Source: Chromatiaceae bacterium
GTDB taxonomy: Bacteria > Pseudomonadota > Gammaproteobacteria > Chromatiales > Chromatiaceae
Direction: 5' to 3'
Assembly: GCA_013426805.1 (NCBI GenBank)
Contig: JACDZG010000042.1
Location: forward strand, 1-53,986
DNA: 53,986 nt
The position numbers and the translations under genes are program-made. Shown piece after piece: positions 44,493 to 52,818 of this stretch (its first letter is position 1; every line of letters starts with the position of its first letter). The notes under the pieces were generated by a model, which had not been told where the DNA came from, made no database searches, and saw nothing but the letters and a program-made list of their open reading frames with translations.

Positions 44493-44544
44493 ACGATTTC
44501 CGGGAAGACATCCACCGACATGTAGGGGCGACTTTAGTCGCCCC
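44493..44544. repeat. Palindromic repeat, GGGGCGACT stem type
   Basis: The leader ACGATTTCCGGGAAGACATC is followed by GTAGGGGCGACTTTAGTCGC and CCC. It belongs to the same family as 23981-24033 and ends 14 bp before the decayed ABC-transporter gene. Confidence 0.7.
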
Positions 44545-44558
44545 GACAGCCCTCTACG

Positions 44559-44908
44559 GAGGTGGCGCTGTTTCCCGGCACCCTGGCGGAGCACAGCGCC
44601 CGCATGGGGGACCCGGAAGCGAGCACGGACGCGGTCATTTGCCGCGGCGCAGCAGCCCGGCGCCCATGACAGGATCCCGCGGCTGCCCAAGGGCTACGCC
44701 ACGCGGATAGGCCACGGGGGGCCGCCTGCCCGGTGGGCAGCGCCAGAGCGTCGGTCTGGCCCGGGCCCTGTTCGGTGACCCCAGTCTGGTGGTGCTCGAC
44801 GCGCCGAACGCCACGCGGATCCACCGGCTGCCGCCGGAGAGCACGACCGCGGTCGTTCCCGACAGGGCGCCCGAGGGGCCACCGCCTGCGGCGGGGGAGG
44901 CCCAGTAG
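44559..44908 (+). pseudogene. Decayed type I secretion ABC ATPase, C-terminal part
   Basis: Translated in shifting frames it reads EVALFPGTLAEHSARMGDPE, then [33 protein letters not shown] and LVVLDAPN. It follows the intact exporter at 32805-34547 step by step ([61 protein letters not shown]). Stops and frameshifts interrupt it, Walker B Glu is changed, and everything before the Q-loop is gone. The last codons end in EAQ-TAG overlapping the GTG of the next remnant, mirroring the coupled start of the live pair. Confidence 0.8.
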
Positions 44909-45540
44909 TGGCAGACAGGGCGCTCTTCGCGATCTCGGTCGATCAATCCGGCGAGCCCATCCGGCTGGTCCGCTCGGCGGTCGTCGTGCTGGATGCCGGC
45001 GCCGGCCTCACGATCCTCACCGCTACGCAGAATGCGCAGCGTGCGTGGGAGGCGCGGCTGGTGGCGGAGGCGCGCCGGACGGAGGGTATTGCGATCCCGG
45101 AGGAACTGAGCAAGAATCCGTCGCAGAACACGCAGTCCATGGTGCGCCAGAGAACGCGATCGTCCGGGCCAAACGTAAGACCCTCCTCAATCAGATCGAT
45201 CGCATCAACGACGCGGTCGTGCACGAGGGCGATGTGGTCGCCAGCCTGCAATCGCAGATCGAGGCTACGCAGGAGGGGGCTGAGCGATGTCGAGAAGCAA
45301 TTGCTGGCGGGCAAGCGGCTGACGGAGCAATGCGCGATCGATGGAAACTCGCTCCTCGAACGGAAGCGCAAGCTGGTCCAGGAGCAGCAGTCGCGCTGGT
45401 AGCGCAAAGCGGACCTCGCGCTACGCCGTCAGAACATGGCGGCGCTGAAGCAGCAGATCGTGACCTGCGCAACGCCTCTTCGAAGTCCGCGAGAAGATTC
45501 CGCCCGGTGCTCGACGCGCTGCGGTGCAAGACCATCGTAG
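44908..45540 (+). pseudogene. Decayed type I secretion adaptor (HlyD-like)
   Basis: Across three frames it reads LFAISVDQSGEPIRLVRSAV, IPEELSKNPSQNTQSM, IVRAKRKTLLNQIDRIN, LLAGKRLTEQCAIDGNSLLE and FRPVLDALRCKTIVA. These parallel the live adaptor at 31474-32805 (FFAIPVDTSGESTRLVRAAL, FPEELTRETSKNAQ, FAAKRKTLLDQIGLIE, LKAGERLIEKRAIDNNSLLE, IRPILDALQRKTIRA). The transmembrane and first lipoyl segments are deleted, at least two frameshifts and one TAG are present, and the C-terminal half is missing. Orientation is opposite to the live genes. Confidence 0.82.
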
Positions 45541-46130
45541 CCCAGCAACTCCAAATTTGGGTGCTAATATGCAAGAGAAAACAAAATATTAGGGTTCTTG
45601 CCGCGATTCCGCGTCGACACTCACGTCATTGATTAATAAAGATTATTTTCCAAAATTTGGAATTGCTGATCGTAACCATCGAGTCTTGCCACCCCGCCCT
45701 CAGTGGGGTTAGGATTGAGGGCATAACGGGTCTTAGATGATTGAATCACGGATTCGCATTTTTGCGATTCTGAAGTTACCTAAACGACTCTCCACGCAAG
45801 CGGGCGATCATACGATGGGCAGCGCGAGAACGTCGACTTGGCCCAGGCACTGTTCCGAGGCCTGAGTGTAGTGGTGCACGACGCGCCGAACTCCAAGCCT
45901 GGACAGCCTGGGGGGAGGCGGCGTTATTTGAGGTGCCCCGGCAGCTAATAAAACTTAAGGTAGCGTGGTAAGTAGTCCTATAATCTGTAGGGGCGACCCG
46001 CGATATTGACCGGAAACTCTAGAAAAATCGAAGTATTACCGCTTCCGGCTCCGTCGCGGACCCGTAGACTGCATCACTACCCTCAGGGTGGCTAGGATTT
46101 CCTATCCGTTCGAATCAATGGGACGAACAA
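45541..46130. other. AT-richer intergenic region with another gene remnant
   Basis: It starts with an AT-rich stretch holding two related palindromes (CCAAATTTGG at about 45550 and CCAAAATTTGG at about 45651). It then has a GCCCTCAGTGGGGTTAGGAT motif near 45700 that partly recurs as CCCTCAGGGTGGCTAGGATT at 46080, just ahead of the gene at 46131. The ABC remnant at 45817-45945 lies in between. Confidence 0.45.
45817..45945 (+). pseudogene. Second decayed fragment of an ABC exporter ATPase
   Basis: Translates as GQRENVDLAQALFRGLSVVV then HDAPN and, after a one-base shift, LDSLGEAALFEVPRQL. This matches the signature-to-D-loop segment of the live exporter ([41 protein letters not shown]). It is a separate remnant ~0.9 kb beyond the first one, so at least two extra copies existed. 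Confidence 0.65.
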
Positions 46131-49100
46131 ATGTCGCAAGCAAGCTCCCCACAAGCCCATGCAGGGCCACGGAAAACAGCGCAGAGCGCGCAGACGCTGG
46201 ACCAATACGTCCAGGCGATTCGCGACATGAGTCCGCAGGACAGCCGTTCGCTCTGCCTGGACGCGTTGCAGGCATATCCGGACAGTGACTACCTGTGGTT
46301 CCTGCTCGGCGAGTGCAACGTGGCATGCGCCGACGCCACCGGCGCAGTCGCAGCCTACGAGCGAGCGGTGGCCCTTGCGCCGAACAACGTGGCCAACAGG
46401 GGGCGTCTGGGAGATGCCTACAGCCGCCTCGGCATGCCTGACAAGTCGGCGGAACAGTTCCTCGCTATTCTCACACTCGATAATCCCCCACCCGCATGGG
46501 TTTACATTGGCCTCGGCAATGTCCAGGAACAACGCGGCGACCTACCGTCAGCGATTGAGCAGTTCCGCCTTGCGTTTGCGTGTTCGCCCGAGCGGTCCGA
46601 ATTGCGCGAGCGCCTGATCGGACTTTACGAGAGACTGGGCCGACGGCTGGAGGCACTGGATCTGTATGAGGAACGTGCGGACGAGGAGACCGATGCCCGC
46701 ACACGCCTCGCCAGGTGGTGCGAGATCGCCCAGGGATGGGAAAGCAAGGGCGACGTCGCCCGTGCGCACGCGGCCTACAAAAGGGCGCTCGAGTGCGGAT
46801 GCTCTGATGGGGTTGCAGAACTTGCGCTCGTGCGGACTAGCCGCGCCCTCGGTTTGGCCGAGGAGGCCGATGCCTATCTGAACGAGGCGCGGAATTTTGG
46901 AGGCCGTCTGGCAGACGGTCTGCAGGGCCAGCGCCGCACCCATCCGCGCCTGGCGGAAGACGTGCCGAAGCTCGACCAAAGCGGCCTGAATGAATTAAAG
47001 GGGAAAACGCTTCTTTTCGTCGATTATGCGTTACCCATGTACGACAGATATGCCGGTTCTCGGACCAATTACATGTATCTTCGAGTCCTGCTTAAGATGG
47101 GACTGAAGGTCATGTACCTTCCTGCCGATTTCCAGCACATTGAGCCCTATTCAACAGAACTAAAAAGTCTTGGAGTAGAAGTTCTGGCTGGGTACTGGTT
47201 CCAGGATAACTGGAAAGAGTGGTTCAAGGACAAGGGGCCGGAAATCGATTACGCTTTTCTTCACAAGCCAAACCCGGCCATCCAGTTTTTCAATGCTATT
47301 CTCAGCCACACCACGGCTGCCATTATCTATCAGTGCCACGACTTACATTATCTCAGGCTGCAACGGCAGGCCGAGCTGACAAAAGATCCGATGCTCCTTG
47401 ATGAGGCCAATTTCTTCCGGGAAAAGGAGAATTATCTCTTTTCTGCCAGTGATGCTCTGCTAACGTTCAGTCATGTCGAAGAAGGAATTATCAAGAAAGA
47501 TTTTCCTCAGAAACAGGTATATACAGTTCCTCTTTTCTTCTACGAGGAAATGCCTGAACCGCAATATGATTTTAGCAAACGACGCGGCCTGCTCTATGTC
47601 GGTGGTTTTGGTCATACCCCCAACCGGGACGCCGTTCAGTGGTTTTGCCAGGAAGTGCTTCCGCTGGTGCTACATCGCATACCCGACATGGTTTTCAATG
47701 TTGTCGGAGCCAATCCGCCGGAGGAAATTACCGCACTGAACTCTGCCAATGTCAAAATTCTCGGCAAGGTCAGTGAAGAGACGCTCCAGGCGCTGTATGG
47801 AAGCGTTAAACTGGCGGTCATCCCTTTGCGAGTCGGCGCCGGAGTCAAGGGGAAGGTGATCGAGACGCTGTACCATGGTGTCCCTCTTGTCTCGACATCC
47901 ATCGGTCTGGAAGGGATCACTGGCATCGGCCAGGTGGCCACCCCCAAGGATGATCCGGAAGCTTTCGCGGCCGAAATTCTAACGCTGTACCAAGATGAGG
48001 CAATTTGGAAAAGACGCAGCGTTTTGTGTGCAACTTTTGTTGCCGAGCAATGTACTGCTCAAAAGACCGCTGAACTGATTAGGGACATCTTCGCCACCGC
48101 CAAGGCATCTGCGGAAGAACGATGCAATACCGCAAAGGCGAGCTTCGATGAGTATCCCTTACGCACGATCGCTTTTTACCTGCCTCAGTACCACCCGTTC
48201 CCCGAAAACGATGCGTGGTGGGGTAAAGGATTTACCGAGTGGCGGAATGTGTGCAAAGCCAAGCCATTGTTTGCTGGGCACTACCAACCGCATCTCCCTG
48301 GCGACCTCGGTTTTTATGACCTGCGCTTGGAAGAGACTCGTGTTGCCCAAGCCGATCTTGCTAGTGAATATGGAATCCATGGCTTCTGCTACTACCATTA
48401 CTGGTTCAACGGCAAACGGCTTCTCGAACGTCCAGCGGAAGCGATGCTGGCATCTGGAAAACCCGACTTTCCCTTCTGTCTTTGCTGGGCCAACGAAAAC
48501 TGGACGCGTTGTTGGGATGGTGAAGATTCCTCCATCCTGATGGAGCAGGTATACAGCGAAGCGGACGACAGAGCCCATATCCAGGACCTGATCCGGTTTT
48601 TCACGGACCGCCGCTATATCCGGGTCAACGGTAAGCCACTGTTCCTTGTTTATCGGACCGAAAACATGCCTGATTCGGCAAGGACTGCAGAGGTTTGGCG
48701 TGAAGAAGCTCGAAAAGCAGGTATTGGCGAACTTTACCTTGTGCGTGTTGAAAGTAAGAGACGTATCAATCCTCACGAAATAGGTTTTGATGCGGCGCTG
48801 GAGTTTGCGCCAGATTGGGACAGAATGGGATCAGTGGTTAGATCCTATGTTCCCGATGACCCTGAATTGCCGGAAATTGTCGAGTTGCCGAGTGCTGTTT
48901 ATGAAAGTAATTACACTCGCAGCTATGTCGCATTGATGGAACAAATGTTGGAAAAGACGCAACCGCCCTACCCCTGGTTTCGGTGTGTCACGCCCGCATG
49001 GGACAATTCAGCGAGACGCAATGAAAACGCTGTTATTCTGCTTGGTTCCTCTCCGGCGATATATCAGGAGTGGCTTGAGAACATTATAAAAAAGACAATT

Positions 49101-49685
49101 GTTTCTAATCATCCGGGTGAACGTCTTATTTTCGTTAATGCCTGGAATGAGTGGGCAGAAGGAAATCACCTTGAGCCATGCATCAAATGGAGACGGTCTT
49201 ACCTTGAGGCGACCAAGTCCGGAATCAACAATAGTCTGGCCATGTGCCCCGCTGCAAAAAGTCTCTCACACCATATCCCCAACTTTTCCGCCGTATTGAC
49301 AAGTGAGGAAGGAGACCATGAGTTGGCGGCCTCTTTGGTGAAACTTATAGCGGAAAAGGAGTCTTCCAAGTCGATTATCATCAGTTTTGAAGACTTTAAC
49401 GATTCGGGCGATGACCTAACTTACCTTAAAGGATGGGCAGCCATTAATGACGATATTAGCACGGAAGGGACCGATATCATGATCTTGGTCCATAAGCATG
49501 GCGACAAGGCTCGTCTGATAATACCTTCAAAAAGAAAACGTCCGGAGATAACTGCTCATTTTGGCAATAAGTGCAACTATGATTTCTCTGGATTTGAAGC
49601 CATGACTAACCGAATTGATCCGAATGCCAAAGTTTCTGTTATCATCAAAAGAAATGGCGAAATGTTCTGGCAAGCTTATCGATAA
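46131..49685 (+). CDS. TPR-GT4-WbsX fusion glycosyltransferase
   Basis: A 1184-aa cytosolic protein in four parts. Residues ~20-275 are TPR-type helices (YLWFLLGECNVACADATGAV, PPAWVYIGLGNVQEQRGDL). Residues ~289-665 are a GT4 domain (LLFVDYALPMYDRYAGSRTN, YVGGFGHTPNRDAVQWF, PLRVGAGVKGKVIETLYHGVP). Residues ~676-1040 are a WbsX/GH99-like domain (IAFYLPQYHPFPENDAWWGK, PFCLCWANENWT, NAWNEWAEGNHLEP). A beta-rich tail (~1080-1184) follows. Codon use changes near residue 283: the TPR part is GC-rich like the core genome, while the rest is clearly AT-richer. TPRs may bind a protein partner or acceptor. First gene of the second glycan block. Confidence 0.9.
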   Translation: MSQASSPQAHAGPRKTAQSAQTLDQYVQAIRDMSPQDSRSLCLDALQAYPDSDYLWFLLGECNVACADATGAVAAYERAVALAPNNVANRGRLGDAYSRLGMPDKSAEQFLAILTLDNPPPAWVYIGLGNVQEQRGDLPSAIEQFRLAFACSPERSELRERLIGLYERLGRRLEALDLYEERADEETDARTRLARWCEIAQGWESKGDVARAHAAYKRALECGCSDGVAELALVRTSRALGLAEEADAYLNEARNFGGRLADGLQGQRRTHPRLAEDVPKLDQSGLNELKGKTLLFVDYALPMYDRYAGSRTNYMYLRVLLKMGLKVMYLPADFQHIEPYSTELKSLGVEVLAGYWFQDNWKEWFKDKGPEIDYAFLHKPNPAIQFFNAILSHTTAAIIYQCHDLHYLRLQRQAELTKDPMLLDEANFFREKENYLFSASDALLTFSHVEEGIIKKDFPQKQVYTVPLFFYEEMPEPQYDFSKRRGLLYVGGFGHTPNRDAVQWFCQEVLPLVLHRIPDMVFNVVGANPPEEITALNSANVKILGKVSEETLQALYGSVKLAVIPLRVGAGVKGKVIETLYHGVPLVSTSIGLEGITGIGQVATPKDDPEAFAAEILTLYQDEAIWKRRSVLCATFVAEQCTAQKTAELIRDIFATAKASAEERCNTAKASFDEYPLRTIAFYLPQYHPFPENDAWWGKGFTEWRNVCKAKPLFAGHYQPHLPGDLGFYDLRLEETRVAQADLASEYGIHGFCYYHYWFNGKRLLERPAEAMLASGKPDFPFCLCWANENWTRCWDGEDSSILMEQVYSEADDRAHIQDLIRFFTDRRYIRVNGKPLFLVYRTENMPDSARTAEVWREEARKAGIGELYLVRVESKRRINPHEIGFDAALEFAPDWDRMGSVVRSYVPDDPELPEIVELPSAVYESNYTRSYVALMEQMLEKTQPPYPWFRCVTPAWDNSARRNENAVILLGSSPAIYQEWLENIIKKTIVSNHPGERLIFVNAWNEWAEGNHLEPCIKWRRSYLEATKSGINNSLAMCPAAKSLSHHIPNFSAVLTSEEGDHELAASLVKLIAEKESSKSIIISFEDFNDSGDDLTYLKGWAAINDDISTEGTDIMILVHKHGDKARLIIPSKRKRPEITAHFGNKCNYDFSGFEAMTNRIDPNAKVSVIIKRNGEMFWQAYR

Positions 49686-49825
49686 ATTAAATAGGCGGGT
49701 TCAAGTATTCCTCAAGAGCCAAAGTTCTCGAATTCTGGTCAGGTGTTTGGTATGATTCTTAATGGCTAAAGCTAAATTTTTTTCTGGTCGATTTGAAAAC
49801 TGATCTAACAAAGAAAAGTTAATAA

Positions 49826-50929
49826 ATGAAAGCGCGTCTTATTGCCCATTACCTCCCGCAATTTCACCCCATCCCCGAAAATGATTTGTGGTGGGGTAAA
49901 GGGTTCACTGAATGGACTAATACCGCCAAGGCTAAGCCGCTTTTCGCGGGGCATGTCCTTCCTAACGTTCCAGCAGATCTCGGCTACTACGATTTACGTG
50001 TTGCTGAATCTCGCGAGGAGCAGGCTGAACTCGCAAGAGATTACGGCATTGAGGGGTTTTGCTACTGGCATTACTGGTTCGGCGGCGGCAAGCGGCTGCT
50101 GGAGCGTCCATTCAACGAAGTGCTGTACTCCGGTAAGCCGGATTTCCCCTTTTGTTTTTCCTGGGCCAACCACACGTGGTCGGGTATCTGGCACGGCTGC
50201 CCCGACCGGATTCTGATCGAGCAGACCTATCCCGGCGTCAACGACTACAAGGCCCATTTCTACTGCATGCTTGATGCGTTCTGCGATCATCGGTACATGA
50301 AGATTGATGGCCGGAATATCTTCTGCATCTATCGTCCGACCGACTTCAAGGATGCAAGGATCTTCATGAACACCTGGCGGGAGATGGCACAAAGAGAAAG
50401 GGCGCCGGATTTCTTCTTCGTTGGGATTACCGACTATCCTTGGCGAATGCCCGAAGACGGTTACGACGGATTCACGACCAACCCGCCGGTCGGTCAACTT
50501 CCTTACCAGGGGATCAAGCCGATCAACGACATGGTTGAAAAAGAAATCCTGGCGGCTGATCCCGATCTGGCAGTTGCTCCAAAGTTGCCGCAGATCTATA
50601 CTTATGAGACCTTTATCAAAAATGCCTTTCCGGAAGCCACCCGAAGGCGTGAGTTTTTCCCATGCGTGATGCCCAACTGGGACAATACGCCGCGCTCCGG
50701 CCGGAACGGTTTCGTCCTCCAAGGGTCGACCCCTGAGCTGTATCGCCAGCACCTGGAAGAGGCGATCGGTCTGGTGAGAGATAATGCTCCTCACCGAAGG
50801 GTGGTTTTCATCAAGTCATGGAACGAATGGGCGGAAGGGAATTACCTGGAGCCCGATTTGAGGTGGGGAAGGGCTTATCTTGAGACAACCCTACGAACAA
50901 TCAAGGTAAGCAATAGTGGAATGCTCTGA
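49826..50929 (+). CDS. WbsX/GT99-like glycan biosynthesis protein
   Basis: A 367-aa single-domain protein starting MKARLIAHYLPQFHPIPEND, with WWGKGFTEWTNTAKAKPLFA, DFPFCFSWANHTW and KSWNEWAEGNYLEPD. It is paralogous to residues 676-1040 of the preceding protein. WbsX-type proteins occur in O-antigen and other surface-polysaccharide clusters and are assigned glycosyltransferase or GH99-like activity; the exact reaction is not known. It starts 140 bp after the fusion gene and overlaps the next gene by 14 bp. Confidence 0.9.
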   Translation: MKARLIAHYLPQFHPIPENDLWWGKGFTEWTNTAKAKPLFAGHVLPNVPADLGYYDLRVAESREEQAELARDYGIEGFCYWHYWFGGGKRLLERPFNEVLYSGKPDFPFCFSWANHTWSGIWHGCPDRILIEQTYPGVNDYKAHFYCMLDAFCDHRYMKIDGRNIFCIYRPTDFKDARIFMNTWREMAQRERAPDFFFVGITDYPWRMPEDGYDGFTTNPPVGQLPYQGIKPINDMVEKEILAADPDLAVAPKLPQIYTYETFIKNAFPEATRRREFFPCVMPNWDNTPRSGRNGFVLQGSTPELYRQHLEEAIGLVRDNAPHRRVVFIKSWNEWAEGNYLEPDLRWGRAYLETTLRTIKVSNSGML

Positions 50930-51611
50930 TCACAATATAAACAACCTGTCTTTTATACATATCCCCAAGACCGCTGGCTTGTCTTTACATGCTGAGTTGG
51001 AAAGATACTTTGGCAAGGAAAAAACTATAAGATTTGGAGATAAAGAGGGGCGCAGTTTGTTATTATCCATGGAGCCGGAGACGCTGAAGAATTATGACTA
51101 CATAGGAGGTCATATATCCGTTGAGGAATTATCCAACAAAGGTATTCACTATCCGATTATTTCAGTCGTGCGTGAGCCGGTTAGAAGGTTGATCTCATTA
51201 CAGCATTACATAACAAATAGTAATCACCAGGAGCATCAGGGGGTTGAATTTAGCGGTATTGAGCAGCTTCTCCAAGATATGTTCTCTAAAAAATTATTTA
51301 ATATGCAATGCTGGCATCTATGCGGCCGACCGAGTTTCGATCTCGCGGTTGAATCTATCAGGAAAAATAGTATCCTTGTGGTTCCGCTTGAATATTATCA
51401 GAATCTTATCGAGACTTTGTCTCAGTTACTTGGAGCACCTCTGAGTAATCTTCAAAAAAACGTTACCCAGTACAAGACCTCAGTCGATGTCGGTGACCTA
51501 GAGCATGATCTGCTTGGTCCTATTATAGGTGATGATATGAAAATATTTTCGTATATTAGCGAAAACTATGAAAGTCTGAAACAGGCATTTATTCAGTCTC
51601 TAGCGCGATAA
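50916..51611 (+). CDS. Sulfotransferase-family protein (type 2)
   Basis: A 231-aa protein with LSFIHIPKTAGLSLHAELER, the HIPKTAG form of the PAPS-binding loop, and ISVVREPVRRLISLQHYITN, the 3'-phosphate site. It is shorter than usual for the family, but both cofactor motifs are present. The GTG start lies inside the end of the WbsX gene with AAGGTAAG upstream, so it is probably translationally coupled. It is a different subfamily from the sulfotransferase at 29933. AT-rich codon use matches its neighbours. Confidence 0.82.
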   Translation: MECSDHNINNLSFIHIPKTAGLSLHAELERYFGKEKTIRFGDKEGRSLLLSMEPETLKNYDYIGGHISVEELSNKGIHYPIISVVREPVRRLISLQHYITNSNHQEHQGVEFSGIEQLLQDMFSKKLFNMQCWHLCGRPSFDLAVESIRKNSILVVPLEYYQNLIETLSQLLGAPLSNLQKNVTQYKTSVDVGDLEHDLLGPIIGDDMKIFSYISENYESLKQAFIQSLAR

Positions 51612-51646
51612 AATCAGGAAAAGAGGTAAAGAAATTTCTATCAGTT

Positions 51647-51769
51647 CCTATACCGTCTCGTTCGTCTTTTCGCCCGCCGTCCGCGGCGCGCCGACAGTTA
51701 CATAGCCCTGCTATGCTCCTGTCGGCACTCCTTGACGGCAGACAAAAGTCGTTCGCGATCTGGTATAGG
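51647..51769. repeat. 123-bp nested palindromic element
   Basis: CCTATACC (51647-51654) faces GGTATAGG (51762-51769). Inside, GCCGACAG (51690) pairs with CTGTCGGC (51719), and CATAGC-CCT-GCTATG (51701-51715) forms the tip. No coding capacity. It lies directly downstream of the sulfotransferase gene. Confidence 0.65.
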
Positions 51770-52029
51770 ATTTTCCGGCAATCGTCTGAGCACTTCGGGT
51801 GAAACCTCGGTACTTTGGGGTCGGCGTAAGTTCCCGATTATGCCCGAATTAAGCTGTTGCTCCGGTCACAAGCGTCTGAGCCGAGACTTAGGCGTTCCCC
51901 GTAGCGTGCGCTGAGAATGCGATGGTCGACTCTTTATGATGGCGCAAGCTGAAGGCTTTCTAATGGTTTACGTTGCGGATTCAGGCTATAATATTGTCAT
52001 CCTGAATACTTTAGATGTGGTAGTCTCCT
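51770..52029. other. Intergenic, no gene recognised
   Basis: About 260 bp before the methyltransferase gene with no coding frame of note. It probably holds that gene's promoter. Confidence 0.4.
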
Positions 52030-52707
52030 ATGTCTATGATTTCTTTTGAAGAGTATCTTGAGAACATTCCTGAAATCCATTTTTGGGACAATAAATGGAG
52101 AACGGGGGGCTTTCAAAAACATCATTTGAGTACTATAGCTTCAGTAGTGAAAGAACATACGAAGAACGAGCGGTTGCGGATCATAGAGACCGGAGCTGGA
52201 AACACAACGATTACATTTCTTTTCTTAAATCCACAAGCGATGATAAGTATCTGTCCCGATCCAAAATTGAAAGAGCGTATCTTTGAATACTGTAATAATA
52301 ATGCTATCTCAACAAATGCGCTCGACATTCGACTTCATCGATCCGAGATTGAGTTTCCGAAAATCGCGTTGACACAAAGAGGAGGCAACGACAACGATAA
52401 GTTTGACGTAGCATTGCTTGATGGTGGGCACGGATGGCCTACAGTTTTTGTCGACTTTTGCTATTCAAATATGATCCTTAGAAAAGGTGGCCTGCTTTTG
52501 ATCGACGATATCCAGCTTTACCCAGTTAAAGAATTAGTTCGTTTGTTGCACGAGCAGCCAGAATATGAGTTCGTCAGAGAAATCCAAAAACTCTGGATCT
52601 GGAAAAAAACTGTAGACGCTGAGTTTCTTCCTCAGGAGGCATTGGAACCATATCTGAGGAGAATGACGGAAAAGGAGAAAGCCGATGGAAATGAATGGAC
52701 GATCTGA
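52030..52707 (+). CDS. SAM-dependent class I methyltransferase-like protein
   Basis: A 225-aa protein. LRIIETGAGNTTITFLFL is a SAM-binding loop, KFDVALLDGGHGWPTVFVDF resembles the acidic motif and following helix of Methyltransf_24-type enzymes, and LRKGGLLLIDDIQLYPVKEL the next strand. Similar segments occur in the methyltransferase half of the GT61 fusion (FDLIFIDGLHTFEQAYRDF). It is the last gene of the AT-rich block, set apart from the others by the palindromic element, and may modify a sugar of the glycan. The codon use is strongly AT-biased. Confidence 0.78.
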   Translation: MSMISFEEYLENIPEIHFWDNKWRTGGFQKHHLSTIASVVKEHTKNERLRIIETGAGNTTITFLFLNPQAMISICPDPKLKERIFEYCNNNAISTNALDIRLHRSEIEFPKIALTQRGGNDNDKFDVALLDGGHGWPTVFVDFCYSNMILRKGGLLLIDDIQLYPVKELVRLLHEQPEYEFVREIQKLWIWKKTVDAEFLPQEALEPYLRRMTEKEKADGNEWTI

Positions 52708-52818
52708 TCTGAGGCTCAATATCGGTCCCGGACTGCTGAGGCGAGCTCGCTCTCAAGGGTGGTCGAAGCGTACACTACACGCCAAGGCTCGAACAAGCTG
52801 ACGGACAGTTTCCCGGTG

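Noticed and set aside
44733-45632. A ~300-codon plus-strand frame as a new gene
   Set aside because: It is a frame passing through two decayed secretion genes; only short parts (RAKRKTLLNQIDRIN) match the adaptor in that frame.
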